A DNA stretch of 52,419 nt. It comes from Bacillota bacterium (GTDB lineage Bacteria; Bacillota; Sulfobacillia; UBA3575; DUQP01). A model generated the notes under the pieces. It saw only the letters and a list, made by a program, of their open reading frames with translations. It had not been told where the DNA came from and did not search any database. Shown here one piece after another: positions 36,031 to 43,144 of the stretch. Positions within the stretch are counted from its first letter, which is position 1. The number at the start of each line of letters is the position of its first letter. The stretch spans positions 1 through 52,419 of the forward strand of contig DUQP01000025.1 of NCBI GenBank assembly GCA_012837735.1, in the 5' to 3' direction. Made by a program: the position numbers and the translations under genes.

Positions 36031-36417
36031 GTGTTTGGCAGTAAAAAAGAAAGCCAAGTGCCCAGCAACCCCGCCCGGGTTGAAACAGTAATTGGTAAAG
36101 ATTGCGAACTGCGCGGAACGATTACCGCCAGTGGTTCAGTGCGCATTGATGGTATTTTGCAGGGAGAGATCATCAACGATGGTGACCTGGTGGTGGGAGA
36201 AGGGGCGAAGGTGACGGCGGAAGTGCAAGCCCGGAACGTTTTATTAGCCGGCGAGCTGAGAGGTAACGTCAAAACCCAGGGCAAACTGGAGCTATTGCCA
36301 ACTGCCCATCTGATGGGCAATATTGAAGTAAACCATTTGGTGGTGGCGGACGGCGCCGTCTTCCGTGGGGAAAGCAAAATGGTGGCCAGAGACGAACAAG
36401 GGGAGCCGGAAGCATAA
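36031..36417 (+). CDS. Bactofilin (polymer-forming cytoskeletal protein)
   Basis: A 128-residue bactofilin. The central beta-helix, about residues 17-115, shows repeated short strands with small residues: 'TVIGKDCELRGTITASGSV', 'IDGILQGEIINDGDLVVG', 'VTAEVQARNVLLAGELRGNV'. The termini are flexible and polar. Bactofilins polymerise without nucleotide and scaffold wall enzymes. GTG 36031 is preferred to an upstream ATG because GAGGAGG lies eight bases before it. It is co-transcribed with the M23 peptidase and ends at a strong terminator. Confidence 0.92.
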   Translation: MFGSKKESQVPSNPARVETVIGKDCELRGTITASGSVRIDGILQGEIINDGDLVVGEGAKVTAEVQARNVLLAGELRGNVKTQGKLELLPTAHLMGNIEVNHLVVADGAVFRGESKMVARDEQGEPEA

Positions 36418-36448
36418 TAGTGACTAAGAAGACGATAGACCCATGAAC

Positions 36449-36482
36449 GCCCCAGGTGTTGTTCAGCTCCTGGGGCTTTTTT
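36449..36482 (+). terminator. Terminator of the M23-bactofilin operon
   Basis: Perfect GCCCCAGG/CCTGGGGC stem with a 12-base loop followed by TTTTTT, 31 bases after the bactofilin stop codon. Confidence 0.93.
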
Positions 36483-36527
36483 CTGCCATCGGTTTTGGTC
36501 TGGGCAGACTATGAACGGGGTGGTCAT

Positions 36528-37175
36528 ATGTTCATTGATCGGCAAGATGCGGGGCGCCAATTGGGCAAAGCCTTGAAGCGGCAGGGATTGGGGGGAGCTG
36601 AATGCTTGGTTTTGGCTATCCCCCGCGGCGGAGTGCAAGTGGGGCTGGAAGTAGCCAGGATATTGTCATGTGACCTGGATGCGGTAATGGCAAAAAAGAT
36701 TCCTGCGCCCCACAATCCGGAAGTGGCGGTAGCGGCCGTGACCTGCGATGGGACGCTCGTTGTCCGGCCGGATCTGGCAGGGCCTTACCTGCCGACGAGA
36801 GAATATTTGGAAAAGGAAGGCCAGCTGCGGGCGCGCAGCATCGCTCGTCGTTTACAGGTCTATCGTGGCAACAGGCCGGAAGTGGACTGTGCCGGCCGCA
36901 CTGTGATCCTGGTTGATGATGGTATTGCCACCGGCTTTACGGTGCTGGCGGCGTTAAGATCGCTCCGGAACAAAGGGCCGCGGCAACTGGTGTTAGCGAT
37001 CCCGACTGCTCCACAAGAGACCATTGCTGCCTTAGCCAAAGAAGTTGAACACGTTGTGTGCTTATGTCAGCCAGAGCCGTTTTTTGCAGTTGGCCAAGCC
37101 TATCGCGACTTTGCGCCCGTCGATGAAAGTTGGGTTGTGGCAGCGCTGGCGCAAGGAAACGATCGTTCTATTTAA
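36528..37175 (+). CDS. Phosphoribosyltransferase-domain protein
   Basis: A 215-residue type I phosphoribosyltransferase fold. The PRPP-binding loop 'VILVDDGIATGFTVLAAL' is clear at about 126-143, preceded by 'LAIPRGGVQVGLEVARIL' with the pyrophosphate-contact region and 'DAVMAKKIPAPHNPEVAVAAV'. Proteins of this subfamily are common and stand alone or fused to hydrolases; their nucleobase, if any, is unknown. ATG 36528 follows GGGGTGG; the frame is open further upstream only through the terminator. The 3' end overlaps the convergent yyaC by eight bases. Confidence 0.85.
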   Translation: MFIDRQDAGRQLGKALKRQGLGGAECLVLAIPRGGVQVGLEVARILSCDLDAVMAKKIPAPHNPEVAVAAVTCDGTLVVRPDLAGPYLPTREYLEKEGQLRARSIARRLQVYRGNRPEVDCAGRTVILVDDGIATGFTVLAALRSLRNKGPRQLVLAIPTAPQETIAALAKEVEHVVCLCQPEPFFAVGQAYRDFAPVDESWVVAALAQGNDRSI

Positions 37176-37746
37176 GGGCAGGTAGAAAACCACGACAACC
37201 GTTCAGTATTCCGGTAGTGATCAGTTGCGCCATTTCCATCACCAGGCTCAAGCGGGTGTTTTGCAGGACGAGGTATTCCATGAACCCGCCCACATTCACT
37301 GTCCCGGTGATGTGCATCTGCCCAACGGGCGGTAGCTGTTTACTGACTCCGGCACCGGGCAGCAATGGTCCGTCGTTGACGGAGATGCTACCGACATTAT
37401 CAAGTTTGCCGAGGCAGGCGTCAATCGCAATGATGAATTGGTTCGGGGCAAAGCCCAACTTGCGCATCATGTCTGGCAGATTGGTGGCGTGAATCGGTTC
37501 TGCCAATGTCCCGCGAACTGGCAGGCGGGGGGCTTGGTCCATGAGAAGTGAACCGACCAGTGGCCCCAGGCAGTCACCGGTGGAGCGATCTGTGCCGATA
37601 CACAAGATGAGCAAGTCGTCGTGGCGGGCACGCCACAGGCGCCGCAGGGCGGCAGCAACGGCTGCGGACAGATCCTGAGCTGCATTTTTGTCTTGCAAAT
37701 AAATGCGACTGCGGACCCTTGGCACCATGTAGGTTGGCTGCGGCAC
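37168..37746 (-). CDS. yyaC: Spore protease YyaC-like protein (DUF1256)
   Basis: A 192-residue protein of the YyaC family, related in fold to the germination protease GPR. Its core 'LILCIGTDRSTGDCLGPLVG' is at residues 46-65, followed by 'GTLAEPIHATNL', 'FIIAIDACLGKLDNVGSI' and 'HITGTVNVGGFMEYLVLQ', all family landmarks. In Bacillus yyaC also lies just beyond spo0J. It is a marker of endospore formation. The start is placed at GTG 37746 because AGGGGG lies eight bases upstream; GTG 37755 and TTG 37749 are in frame. It is read against its neighbours. Confidence 0.92.
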   Translation of the reverse strand: MPQPTYMVPRVRSRIYLQDKNAAQDLSAAVAAALRRLWRARHDDLLILCIGTDRSTGDCLGPLVGSLLMDQAPRLPVRGTLAEPIHATNLPDMMRKLGFAPNQFIIAIDACLGKLDNVGSISVNDGPLLPGAGVSKQLPPVGQMHITGTVNVGGFMEYLVLQNTRLSLVMEMAQLITTGILNGCRGFLPALK

Positions 37747-37819
37747 CAATGTCACCCCCTGAGCGGAATACTAGCAGTATATGGCATTAATAACCTTCTT
37801 ATACCGAAGGAGGCGGGCG

Positions 37820-38992
37820 ATGCGTGTTGTTGCGCCACCAAAAGGGCGGTTAAGCGAAAGCCGGGCGCCGAGTAAATACTGGCTGTTGGGATTGGTCGTC
37901 GTCCTGGTCGTGTTGTTGGTCGTGCCGGCCATAACTCGGTCTCCCTCATTGCCGCCAGCGGATGTATTGTATCGCCATGATGAACAACTACCGGTGAATG
38001 CCCTTTGTGGCCGGGGACTTGTGGCTGTATTGGGCAGTTCTGACGGTGGTTCTCAACAGGCTGTGTGGTTGCAGCCTGGTGAGCAAGGGTTCGATGGCCG
38101 CCTGGTTTATCGGGGCGAATTAGGCGTTATGGTTAAGCCTTGTGGGAGCGATTTGTTAACAGCGGATGCGAACGGGCTAGGGTGCTGGAGATTAACTGGG
38201 GCAGGGCAGTTGGAGCGGATTTGGTATCATGAGCGCGCTTCCTTCGGATCGCCAGCGCAAATCGCAGCCACGGCAGCGGGTGCGGTGGTTGTTTTCCGGC
38301 AGGCGGGGGACGCAGCTCCGTATGACAGGTTGGTTTCATTTTCTCACGATGGTGCGAAACGCTGGGCGCTGGCGCTGACGGCCGGGGATGCGGTGACAGC
38401 AATCGCAAACCCAGGACGATTGACGGTGGTTGGTACCTATAACCCGTGGCAAAAGCGTAGTGCGCTATTTGGGATAGATGAGAATGGCACTCCACAATGG
38501 TGTCTTGAGGCCGGCTCCCAGCCGGTCATTAGCCTCACTGGGCCAGATCATGGGGAAAGCTTTTTTGCCGGTTTGGGACATGGTTTGTGGTCATTGAGTT
38601 TTTCCGGGGAGACATTGTGGAGTTACGATGGTCCAGGACCATGCTTGTTTGTGGCTGCTGACCCGCAGGGAAGATTTGTGGCAGCGGCTTTTTTGGTGTC
38701 CAGACCGGGTCTCCCGTTTCTCCCCCGTAGCGAGACTATGATAGTCTGTTTTGATGCCCATGGGCGGCGGTTGTGGGAGCATGACAGCCAAAAGCCTTTG
38801 CTGGGCATGGCCTGGTTGGAGGCCCCCCCACAATTGGTGCTGGCCTATGAAAAGGAAATCGCAGCTCGGGGACTGAGCGGAGCAATATTATGGAGAGCCG
38901 CAGTAAGTGAACCGGTATCGGCGTTTGACATAGCCGGGCAGCAGGTGTTAGTCGGGACTATCCAGGGTGCGATTTGTGGCTACCAGCCGTAA
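37820..38992 (+). CDS. Membrane-anchored beta-propeller (PQQ/WD-like) protein of unknown function
   Basis: A 390-residue protein with one N-terminal membrane helix ('YWLLGLVVVLVVLLVVPAI', about residues 20-38) after a basic stretch, so the rest should face outside. The body is beta-rich with repeating blades ending in Trp-rich turns, such as 'GDGCWRL'-like, 'GAKRWALAL', 'GTPQWCLE', 'GETLWSYDG', 'GRRLWEHDS' and 'GAILWRAAV'. This is the PQQ-type propeller repeat. No catalytic residues are apparent, and a sensing or binding role is only a guess. ATG 37820 follows GGAGG at six bases. It leads a run of membrane-protein genes reaching MscS. Confidence 0.75.
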   Translation: MRVVAPPKGRLSESRAPSKYWLLGLVVVLVVLLVVPAITRSPSLPPADVLYRHDEQLPVNALCGRGLVAVLGSSDGGSQQAVWLQPGEQGFDGRLVYRGELGVMVKPCGSDLLTADANGLGCWRLTGAGQLERIWYHERASFGSPAQIAATAAGAVVVFRQAGDAAPYDRLVSFSHDGAKRWALALTAGDAVTAIANPGRLTVVGTYNPWQKRSALFGIDENGTPQWCLEAGSQPVISLTGPDHGESFFAGLGHGLWSLSFSGETLWSYDGPGPCLFVAADPQGRFVAAAFLVSRPGLPFLPRSETMIVCFDAHGRRLWEHDSQKPLLGMAWLEAPPQLVLAYEKEIAARGLSGAILWRAAVSEPVSAFDIAGQQVLVGTIQGAICGYQP

Positions 38993-39055
38993 CCCGGGGC
39001 AAAGGACAATCGCTCATCGGCATAGAAACCAACACTGGGTAAGCGGGGTGGTGGT

Positions 39056-39424
39056 ATGCGGGGGGTATTTTTGAAATTGTCCATCATGATTGGGATCGCC
39101 GTGGGCGGGTACTTGTTTTCGCGCTTCCTATCACACGCCCTGCCAACGCTGGCTCTGCCATGGACATGTATTTTAGTGTTTTCCGCTGTGAAGATCGGGG
39201 GCGATATTTTGCTTGCGCCCTTTCGGCCATATTTCTACGACAATTTTTTTCTGGAGTTAGCCCAGTTTGCCGTGCTGGGGCTATTGGCGGCGGTAGGGAT
39301 TTACCTGTCCGAAAAATATATTGGCGGCCAAGTTGATCCTGTTATCCCGGCCGTGGCCGCTTTCATTCTGTGGTCGTGGCGACGCACTGACGGCATCCGT
39401 TTCCGTACGGGGGGAAAGCTATGA
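39056..39424 (+). CDS. Small integral membrane protein, unknown family
   Basis: A 122-residue protein with about four hydrophobic segments (near residues 5-24, 32-50, 65-85 and 95-108) and short polar ends ending 'RRTDGIRFRTGGKL'. I do not recognise a family. It overlaps the following cvpA-like gene by four bases (ATGA arrangement), so the two are translationally coupled and may act together. ATG 39056 is preceded by GCGGGGTGGT. Confidence 0.6.
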   Translation: MRGVFLKLSIMIGIAVGGYLFSRFLSHALPTLALPWTCILVFSAVKIGGDILLAPFRPYFYDNFFLELAQFAVLGLLAAVGIYLSEKYIGGQVDPVIPAVAAFILWSWRRTDGIRFRTGGKL

Positions 39425-40059
39425 ATTGGTTGGATTACGTCCTAATCATCATCGTTGCTTTGGGGGCGGTGCGCGGGTTCAGCCGTGGTTTGGTGCGCTC
39501 GCTGTTTGCCCTTGGTGGCACTTTGCTTGGTGTCTATGCCGGCTTTAGATGGTCAGGACAGGCGGCAGTCTACGCTAATGAGCAATGGGGTATCGCCGAT
39601 CGGTGGGCGGTGTCCCTGTCCCAACATCTCCCCAATCCGGCCGCAGCCTTCAATATCATTCCGTCCAAATATCAGGCCCAGGTCTTGCAACACATGCAAG
39701 GACTGATGCAGGTTGATGGACTATTTGATTTTGGAGACCTTTATCTCGGTTTGGCTTTCCTTGCTGTGGAAGTGATTGCTTTTTTGGTTCTGTTTGCGTT
39801 GGTGAGCGTCGGCGTGGCGTTATTGGGGTATGGTTTAGAGAAGATCTTTTGCTGGGGTCCGGTGGCAGGGCTGAACAGGTTGGCGGGTGCGGCGTTTGGG
39901 GCATTGTTGAGTGCCTTCATATTGATGATCATATTCGGCTTGATCGCTCCCTTCATATTCGCTGCTGCCGAGCAGGGCATGTTCGGTGTTGTGCGGGAAT
40001 CACAATTTGCCGTGTGCTTAATTGACTATTACTACTTCATTTTTGGGGGCTGGTATTAA
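39421..40059 (+). CDS. CvpA family membrane protein
   Basis: A 212-residue CvpA-like protein. The N-terminus 'NWLDYVLIIIVALGAVRGFSRGLVRSLF' is the family hallmark (Asp after the first turn, then a Gly-rich/Arg helix). A second hydrophobic block 'LGLAFLAVEVIAFLVLFALV' and 'GLNRLAGAAFGALLSAFILM' follow the usual CvpA plan. Members affect envelope stress and colicin production in enterobacteria; in Firmicutes the role is unclear. It is coupled to the small membrane protein upstream, and the MscS gene follows after 34 bases. Confidence 0.82.
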   Translation: MNWLDYVLIIIVALGAVRGFSRGLVRSLFALGGTLLGVYAGFRWSGQAAVYANEQWGIADRWAVSLSQHLPNPAAAFNIIPSKYQAQVLQHMQGLMQVDGLFDFGDLYLGLAFLAVEVIAFLVLFALVSVGVALLGYGLEKIFCWGPVAGLNRLAGAAFGALLSAFILMIIFGLIAPFIFAAAEQGMFGVVRESQFAVCLIDYYYFIFGGWY

Positions 40060-40093
40060 TCTGCTGGGGAGTGTGGTAAGGGGGTAGATTTCG

Positions 40094-41014
40094 TTGGGAT
40101 GGTGGCAGGATTTTGAGCAATTTGAGCTGGTAATCAGATATGGGAGTTTGGCCGCCAAGTCGTTACTGATAGTGGTAGGAGCCTGGGTGGCCTTGCGCTA
40201 TACCGGTCCAATCATAGACCGGCTATTTTTGCGCGAAAAAGATGAGACAGCGCGCTATATCGATGAGCAACGCTTGCAAACGCTGGTCACACTGCTCAAA
40301 AGCCTGGCGCGCTACGCCGTCTATTTCTTAGCAGGAGTCAGTTTTCTCTGGCTGTATGTGCCCCAGGCGGCCACGTCCATTCTAGCTGCGGCCGGAATCG
40401 GCGGTTTGGCGATCGGATTTGGCGCCCAGAGTTTGGTGCGAGATGTGATTACGGGCTTTTTTGTAATTCTGGAGGACCAATTTGCTGTTGGTGAATATGT
40501 GACCGCAGCCGGTGTGTCAGGGATTGTGGAAGACATCGGGCTGCGCGTAACGCGTTTACGGGACTTCAGCGGCGAGCTGCACCTAATACCGAACGGTCTC
40601 TTAGAACAAGTGACAAACCATTCTCGCGGCACAATGCGGGTTTGGGTAGAGATCTTCATATCTTACGAAGACGATATCGATCGCGCCATTGCAGTCATGC
40701 AAGCTGCCGCAGACGAGATGGCGGCGGAGGTGGAAGATATTACCGAAGGACCGTTGGTATTGGGCGTGACGGCTTTGACGGATTCCCGGGTTACGATTGC
40801 GGTGTGGGCGAAAACAAAGTCCATGAAGCAATGGACGGTGGAACGGGAACTGCGCCGGCGGTTGAAATACGCTTTAGATGCGGTTAACATCAAGTTGCCT
40901 TACCCGCGCCAGGTGATCCTGTCGGTGGACGATGCCGAAATGGGAGGAGAAATGGCACCAAAGGAAGCGAAAAAAGAACAGGAGCGGGAATTGGATCGGT
41001 CATCATCCAATTGA
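40094..41014 (+). CDS. MscS-type mechanosensitive ion channel
   Basis: A 306-residue small-conductance channel. Membrane helices lie at about 20-38, 68-88 and 95-115. The pore helix reads 'GIGGLAIGFGAQSLVRDVITGFFVILEDQFAVGEYV' over two segments at about 100-135, with the Gly-Ala packing and the conserved loop into the beta domain. The C-terminal half is the cytoplasmic cage. Such channels release solutes on hypo-osmotic shock. TTG 40094 follows GGGGGTAG. A Lys/Glu-rich tail ends the protein. It is in a run with CvpA upstream and DUF951 14 bases downstream. Confidence 0.92.
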   Translation: MGWWQDFEQFELVIRYGSLAAKSLLIVVGAWVALRYTGPIIDRLFLREKDETARYIDEQRLQTLVTLLKSLARYAVYFLAGVSFLWLYVPQAATSILAAAGIGGLAIGFGAQSLVRDVITGFFVILEDQFAVGEYVTAAGVSGIVEDIGLRVTRLRDFSGELHLIPNGLLEQVTNHSRGTMRVWVEIFISYEDDIDRAIAVMQAAADEMAAEVEDITEGPLVLGVTALTDSRVTIAVWAKTKSMKQWTVERELRRRLKYALDAVNIKLPYPRQVILSVDDAEMGGEMAPKEAKKEQERELDRSSSN

Positions 41015-41027
41015 GGAGTTGAGCGCT

Positions 41028-41228
41028 GTGCCGGAGCATTACGGGTTGGGCTGGGTTGTCAAATTAAAAAAGAAACATCCCTGTGGAGAAGACCGGTGGG
41101 AGATTACGCGCACCGGGATTGATTTCGGGTTAAAATGTCTGGGTTGCGGCCGGCGGGTGATGGTCCCGCGCCGCAAATTTGAACGCTCCGTGCGTGAAAT
41201 CATCAGTAAGGGCGCCAATGGTGCATAG
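41028..41228 (+). CDS. yyzM: DUF951 family protein (YyzM type)
   Basis: A 66-residue protein containing 'VVKLKKKHPCGEDRWEITRTG' and 'DFGLKCLGCGRRVMVPRRKFE', the complete DUF951 pattern. Three Cys (CG, CLGC) and a His suggest a small zinc-binding fold, perhaps nucleic-acid-binding; the function is not known. GTG 41028 follows GAGGAG and gives the usual family start; an upstream in-frame start at 40932 would read through the MscS tail. Bacillus carries this gene in the same spo0J-rpsF interval. Confidence 0.85.
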   Translation: MPEHYGLGWVVKLKKKHPCGEDRWEITRTGIDFGLKCLGCGRRVMVPRRKFERSVREIISKGANGA

Positions 41229-41290
41229 TCCGGGTCAGGTGGGCGAAGAATACGGCCGAAGCCTATATTGTCTAAAAGGGGGTCCAGGCC

Positions 41291-41611
41291 GTGACTACTA
41301 AAGACGCTGAAACACTATTGATGGCCTTGCGGATGAGTCTGGTGTCAACGTTGGAAATGATAAATCAGTATCAGGAGTACATATATCTGACGGATGTCCA
41401 AGAGGCGCGCAGAGCCCTGGCATATTTGCGTGATGATGAAAAAAAACATGCTGCCCAACTGATGATGCTGATTCAAAAACTAGATCCGGTGCAAGCCCAT
41501 GCCTTTGCGGAGCAAGATTTAATTGATATCGATTGGCAACGCCTGGAGGAGATGATTGCCCAACGGGAAAGCGTGATGGCGGAAAAGCCGGAGTTACACC
41601 CGGGTCATTGA
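41291..41611 (+). CDS. Small ferritin-like (half-ferritin) protein
   Basis: A 106-residue, mostly helical protein. A first helix with 'EMINQYQEYIYL' and a second with 'LRDDEKKHAAQLMMLI' carry Glu and Glu-x-x-His metal ligands in the ferritin/rubrerythrin style. One copy supplies only two helices, so dimers would be needed to make a four-helix diiron site, as in encapsulated ferritin-like proteins. No encapsulin gene is seen in the window. GTG 41291 follows GGGGG at eight to nine bases. It is followed by a good terminator, so it ends the run that began upstream. Confidence 0.65.
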   Translation: MTTKDAETLLMALRMSLVSTLEMINQYQEYIYLTDVQEARRALAYLRDDEKKHAAQLMMLIQKLDPVQAHAFAEQDLIDIDWQRLEEMIAQRESVMAEKPELHPGH

Positions 41612-41637
41612 AATACATCAAAACTGATGGAGACAAA

Positions 41638-41668
41638 CTGAAGGCCCGGCACGGGCTTTCAGCTTGTT
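41638..41668 (+). terminator. Terminator after the ferritin-like gene
   Basis: An 11-bp stem CTGAAGGCCCG/CGGGCTTTCAG (one G-T pair) with a 3-base loop followed by CTTGTTTT, 26 bases after the stop codon. Confidence 0.8.
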
Positions 41669-41732
41669 TTGCCCTTTGGTCTATGGTAAAATATGGAATG
41701 AATGCGGTGCAGGCGAGCCCGGTCCGGCATCC

Positions 41733-41761
41733 TTGCATAATTCTTCCCCAAGTGCTATAAT
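41733..41761 (+). promoter_or_regulatory. Sigma-A promoter of rpsF-ssb-rpsR
   Basis: TTGCAT (41733-41738), a 17-base spacer and a perfect TATAAT (41756-41761) start transcription near 41768, leaving a leader of about 105 bases before rpsF. Confidence 0.8.
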
Positions 41762-41820
41762 CAATCTCGCTTCTGCAGCAAATACAAGAACCTCGATCGC
41801 CCATCTTGGCGGTCACCCTG

Positions 41821-41856
41821 CTCTGTGTCTGAAAACACGGGGCCATTAGTCCAGAG
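41821..41856 (+). promoter_or_regulatory. Possible S6:S18 autoregulatory leader structure
   Basis: In the rpsF leader CTCTG (41821-41825) can pair with CAGAG (41852-41856), enclosing a TGT/ACA hairpin and an unpaired CGGGGCCATTAGTC strand, just before the ribosome-binding site. Bacterial rpsF leaders often carry an S6:S18-binding motif of this general build, but the usual CACCG core is not exact here (CACGG). Confidence 0.3.
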
Positions 41857-41874
41857 GGAGGAGGTGTCCATGTC

Positions 41875-42186
41875 ATGACCTACTACGAGGTTACCTACAT
41901 CGTAAGTCCCGAGCTTGACGAAGAAAAATTGTCGGAAACACTGGAACGTTACCAGAACCTTGTTCAGGAACAAGGGGGTCGTGTCCTGAATGTGAACAAA
42001 TGGGGCAAGCGCCGCCTGGCTTATGAGATCGCTGATCGCCGGGAAGGGGTATATGTCACCATGCAGTTCGCTGGTAATGTCCAAGTCACGGATGAGCTCG
42101 ATCGGTCATTCAAACTCGCCGAAGAGGTACTTCGCCATCTGATCGTCCGCATCTCCCAGGATCAGGTGGTAGAAGAACAAGCATAA
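41875..42186 (+). CDS. rpsF: 30S ribosomal protein S6
   Basis: A 103-residue S6 protein: 'YEVTYIVSPELDEEKLSETLERY' at the start, the central 'NKWGKRRLAYEI' and the end 'LRHLIVRI' of the ferredoxin-like fold. It binds S18 on the 30S platform. ATG 41875 follows GGGAGGAGGTG. First gene of rpsF-ssb-rpsR. Confidence 0.97.
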   Translation: MTYYEVTYIVSPELDEEKLSETLERYQNLVQEQGGRVLNVNKWGKRRLAYEIADRREGVYVTMQFAGNVQVTDELDRSFKLAEEVLRHLIVRISQDQVVEEQA

Positions 42187-42200
42187 GGCGGTGGATTGTC

Positions 42201-42590
42201 TTGTTGAATCGAGTAATCTTAATCGGACGATTGGCCCAAGATCCTGAGCTCCGCTACACTCCCGGCGGCGCAGCGGTGGCGAATTTCACAATCGCCGTCC
42301 AACGGTCTTTTGCCAATCAACAGGGGGAGCGCGAGGTTGATTTCATCGATATCGTAGTTTGGCGTCGTTTGGCCGAGACCTGTGCCAACCATTTAAACAA
42401 AGGCCGCTTGGTGGCGGTGGAAGGACGTTTGCAAATCCGTTCCTTTGAAACGCCGGAAGGACAGAAGAGACGTGTGGCGGAGGTAGTGGCTGACAACGTG
42501 CGTTTCCTGGACTGGTCGCGCGACGGAGCCTCAAGTGGAATGGAACCCGGCCGGGAGGAAGGCCAATTTGACGACGAAGTGCCATTTTAA
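42201..42590 (+). CDS. ssb: Single-stranded DNA-binding protein
   Basis: A 129-residue SSB with the OB-fold start 'LNRVILIGRLAQDPELRYTPGGAAVANFTIAV' read over two segments, 'DFIDIVVWRRLAETC', and the acidic C-terminal tip 'DDEVPF' that recruits repair and replication partners. The linker between them is short. TTG 42201 gives the common 'MLNRV' beginning, with GGCGGTGG upstream. It lies between rpsF and rpsR as in Bacillus. Confidence 0.97.
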   Translation: MLNRVILIGRLAQDPELRYTPGGAAVANFTIAVQRSFANQQGEREVDFIDIVVWRRLAETCANHLNKGRLVAVEGRLQIRSFETPEGQKRRVAEVVADNVRFLDWSRDGASSGMEPGREEGQFDDEVPF

Positions 42591-42626
42591 AAGTTTTAGG
42601 CCGTATGGAAGGAGGCAAGGCTGAGG

Positions 42627-42851
42627 GTGCGTAAAGAACGTGGTCGCAAGAAACGCAAGGTGTGCAGTTTCTGCGTTGACAAAGTGGAGATAGATTATAA
42701 GGATGCCGGTCGTCTCCGGCGCTACATCACGGAGCGTGGGAAGATATTGCCGCGCAGGATAACCGGCAATTGTGCCCACCACCAGCGGCAACTGACTGTT
42801 GCCATTAAGCGGGCTCGGAATCTGGCGCTTTTGCCCTTTACTGTGGAGTAG
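42627..42851 (+). CDS. rpsR: 30S ribosomal protein S18 (cysteine-containing form)
   Basis: A 74-residue S18 with '[21 protein letters not shown]' and '[25 protein letters not shown]' split across its second half. The N-terminal part has 'CSFC', which together with the later Cys and His makes a possible zinc site, the C+ form. GTG 42627 follows GGAAGGAGG. It ends the ribosomal operon just before the riboflavin promoter. Confidence 0.96.
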   Translation: MRKERGRKKRKVCSFCVDKVEIDYKDAGRLRRYITERGKILPRRITGNCAHHQRQLTVAIKRARNLALLPFTVE

Positions 42852-42852
42852 A

Positions 42853-42882
42853 TTGCCGGGACATAAAAAATAATGGTATGAT
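42853..42882 (+). promoter_or_regulatory. Promoter of the riboflavin operon
   Basis: TTGCCG (42853-42858), an 18-base spacer and TATGAT (42877-42882). The predicted start, near 42889, falls at the first base of the FMN aptamer. Confidence 0.65.
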
Positions 42883-42889
42883 AAAGTGA

Positions 42890-43029
42890 CCTTCGGGATT
42901 AGGTGAGGGGGCAGCCCCCCAATTCCTAACCGGCGGTGATGCCTGGCAAAGCCAGGACAAGCCCGCGAGCCTTTTTGGCTGACCCGGTGTGAAACCGGGG
43001 CCGACGGTAAAGTCCGGATGGGAGAAGGG
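42890..43029 (+). promoter_or_regulatory. FMN riboswitch (RFN element)
   Basis: All conserved blocks are readable in order: CTTCGGG at the 5' strand of P1, ACCGGCGGTGATGCC, AAGCCCGCGAGCC, GACCCGGTGTGAAACCGGGGCCGACGG in pieces, AGTCCGGATGGGAGAAGG closing P1. The P2 arm is extended by a GC-rich GGGGGCAGCCCCC hairpin. Downstream a terminator (43073-43109) forms the expression platform, so FMN should end transcription before ribD. Confidence 0.97.
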
Positions 43030-43072
43030 TTTTTAGTCCGCTCCAAGCGGGGTATCCTGCCTGGGTATTTTG

Positions 43073-43109
43073 CGGCTCCCGAAGGCATTGCTGCGGGAGC
43101 CGTTTTTTT
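43073..43109 (+). terminator. Riboswitch-controlled terminator before ribD
   Basis: A 9-bp perfect stem CGGCTCCCG/CGGGAGCCG with a 12-base loop followed by seven T residues. It is the off-state of the FMN riboswitch. Confidence 0.92.
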
Positions 43110-43144
43110 GGGGGGTAAGGTCGCTGGCAACTGATGGCGATTTC

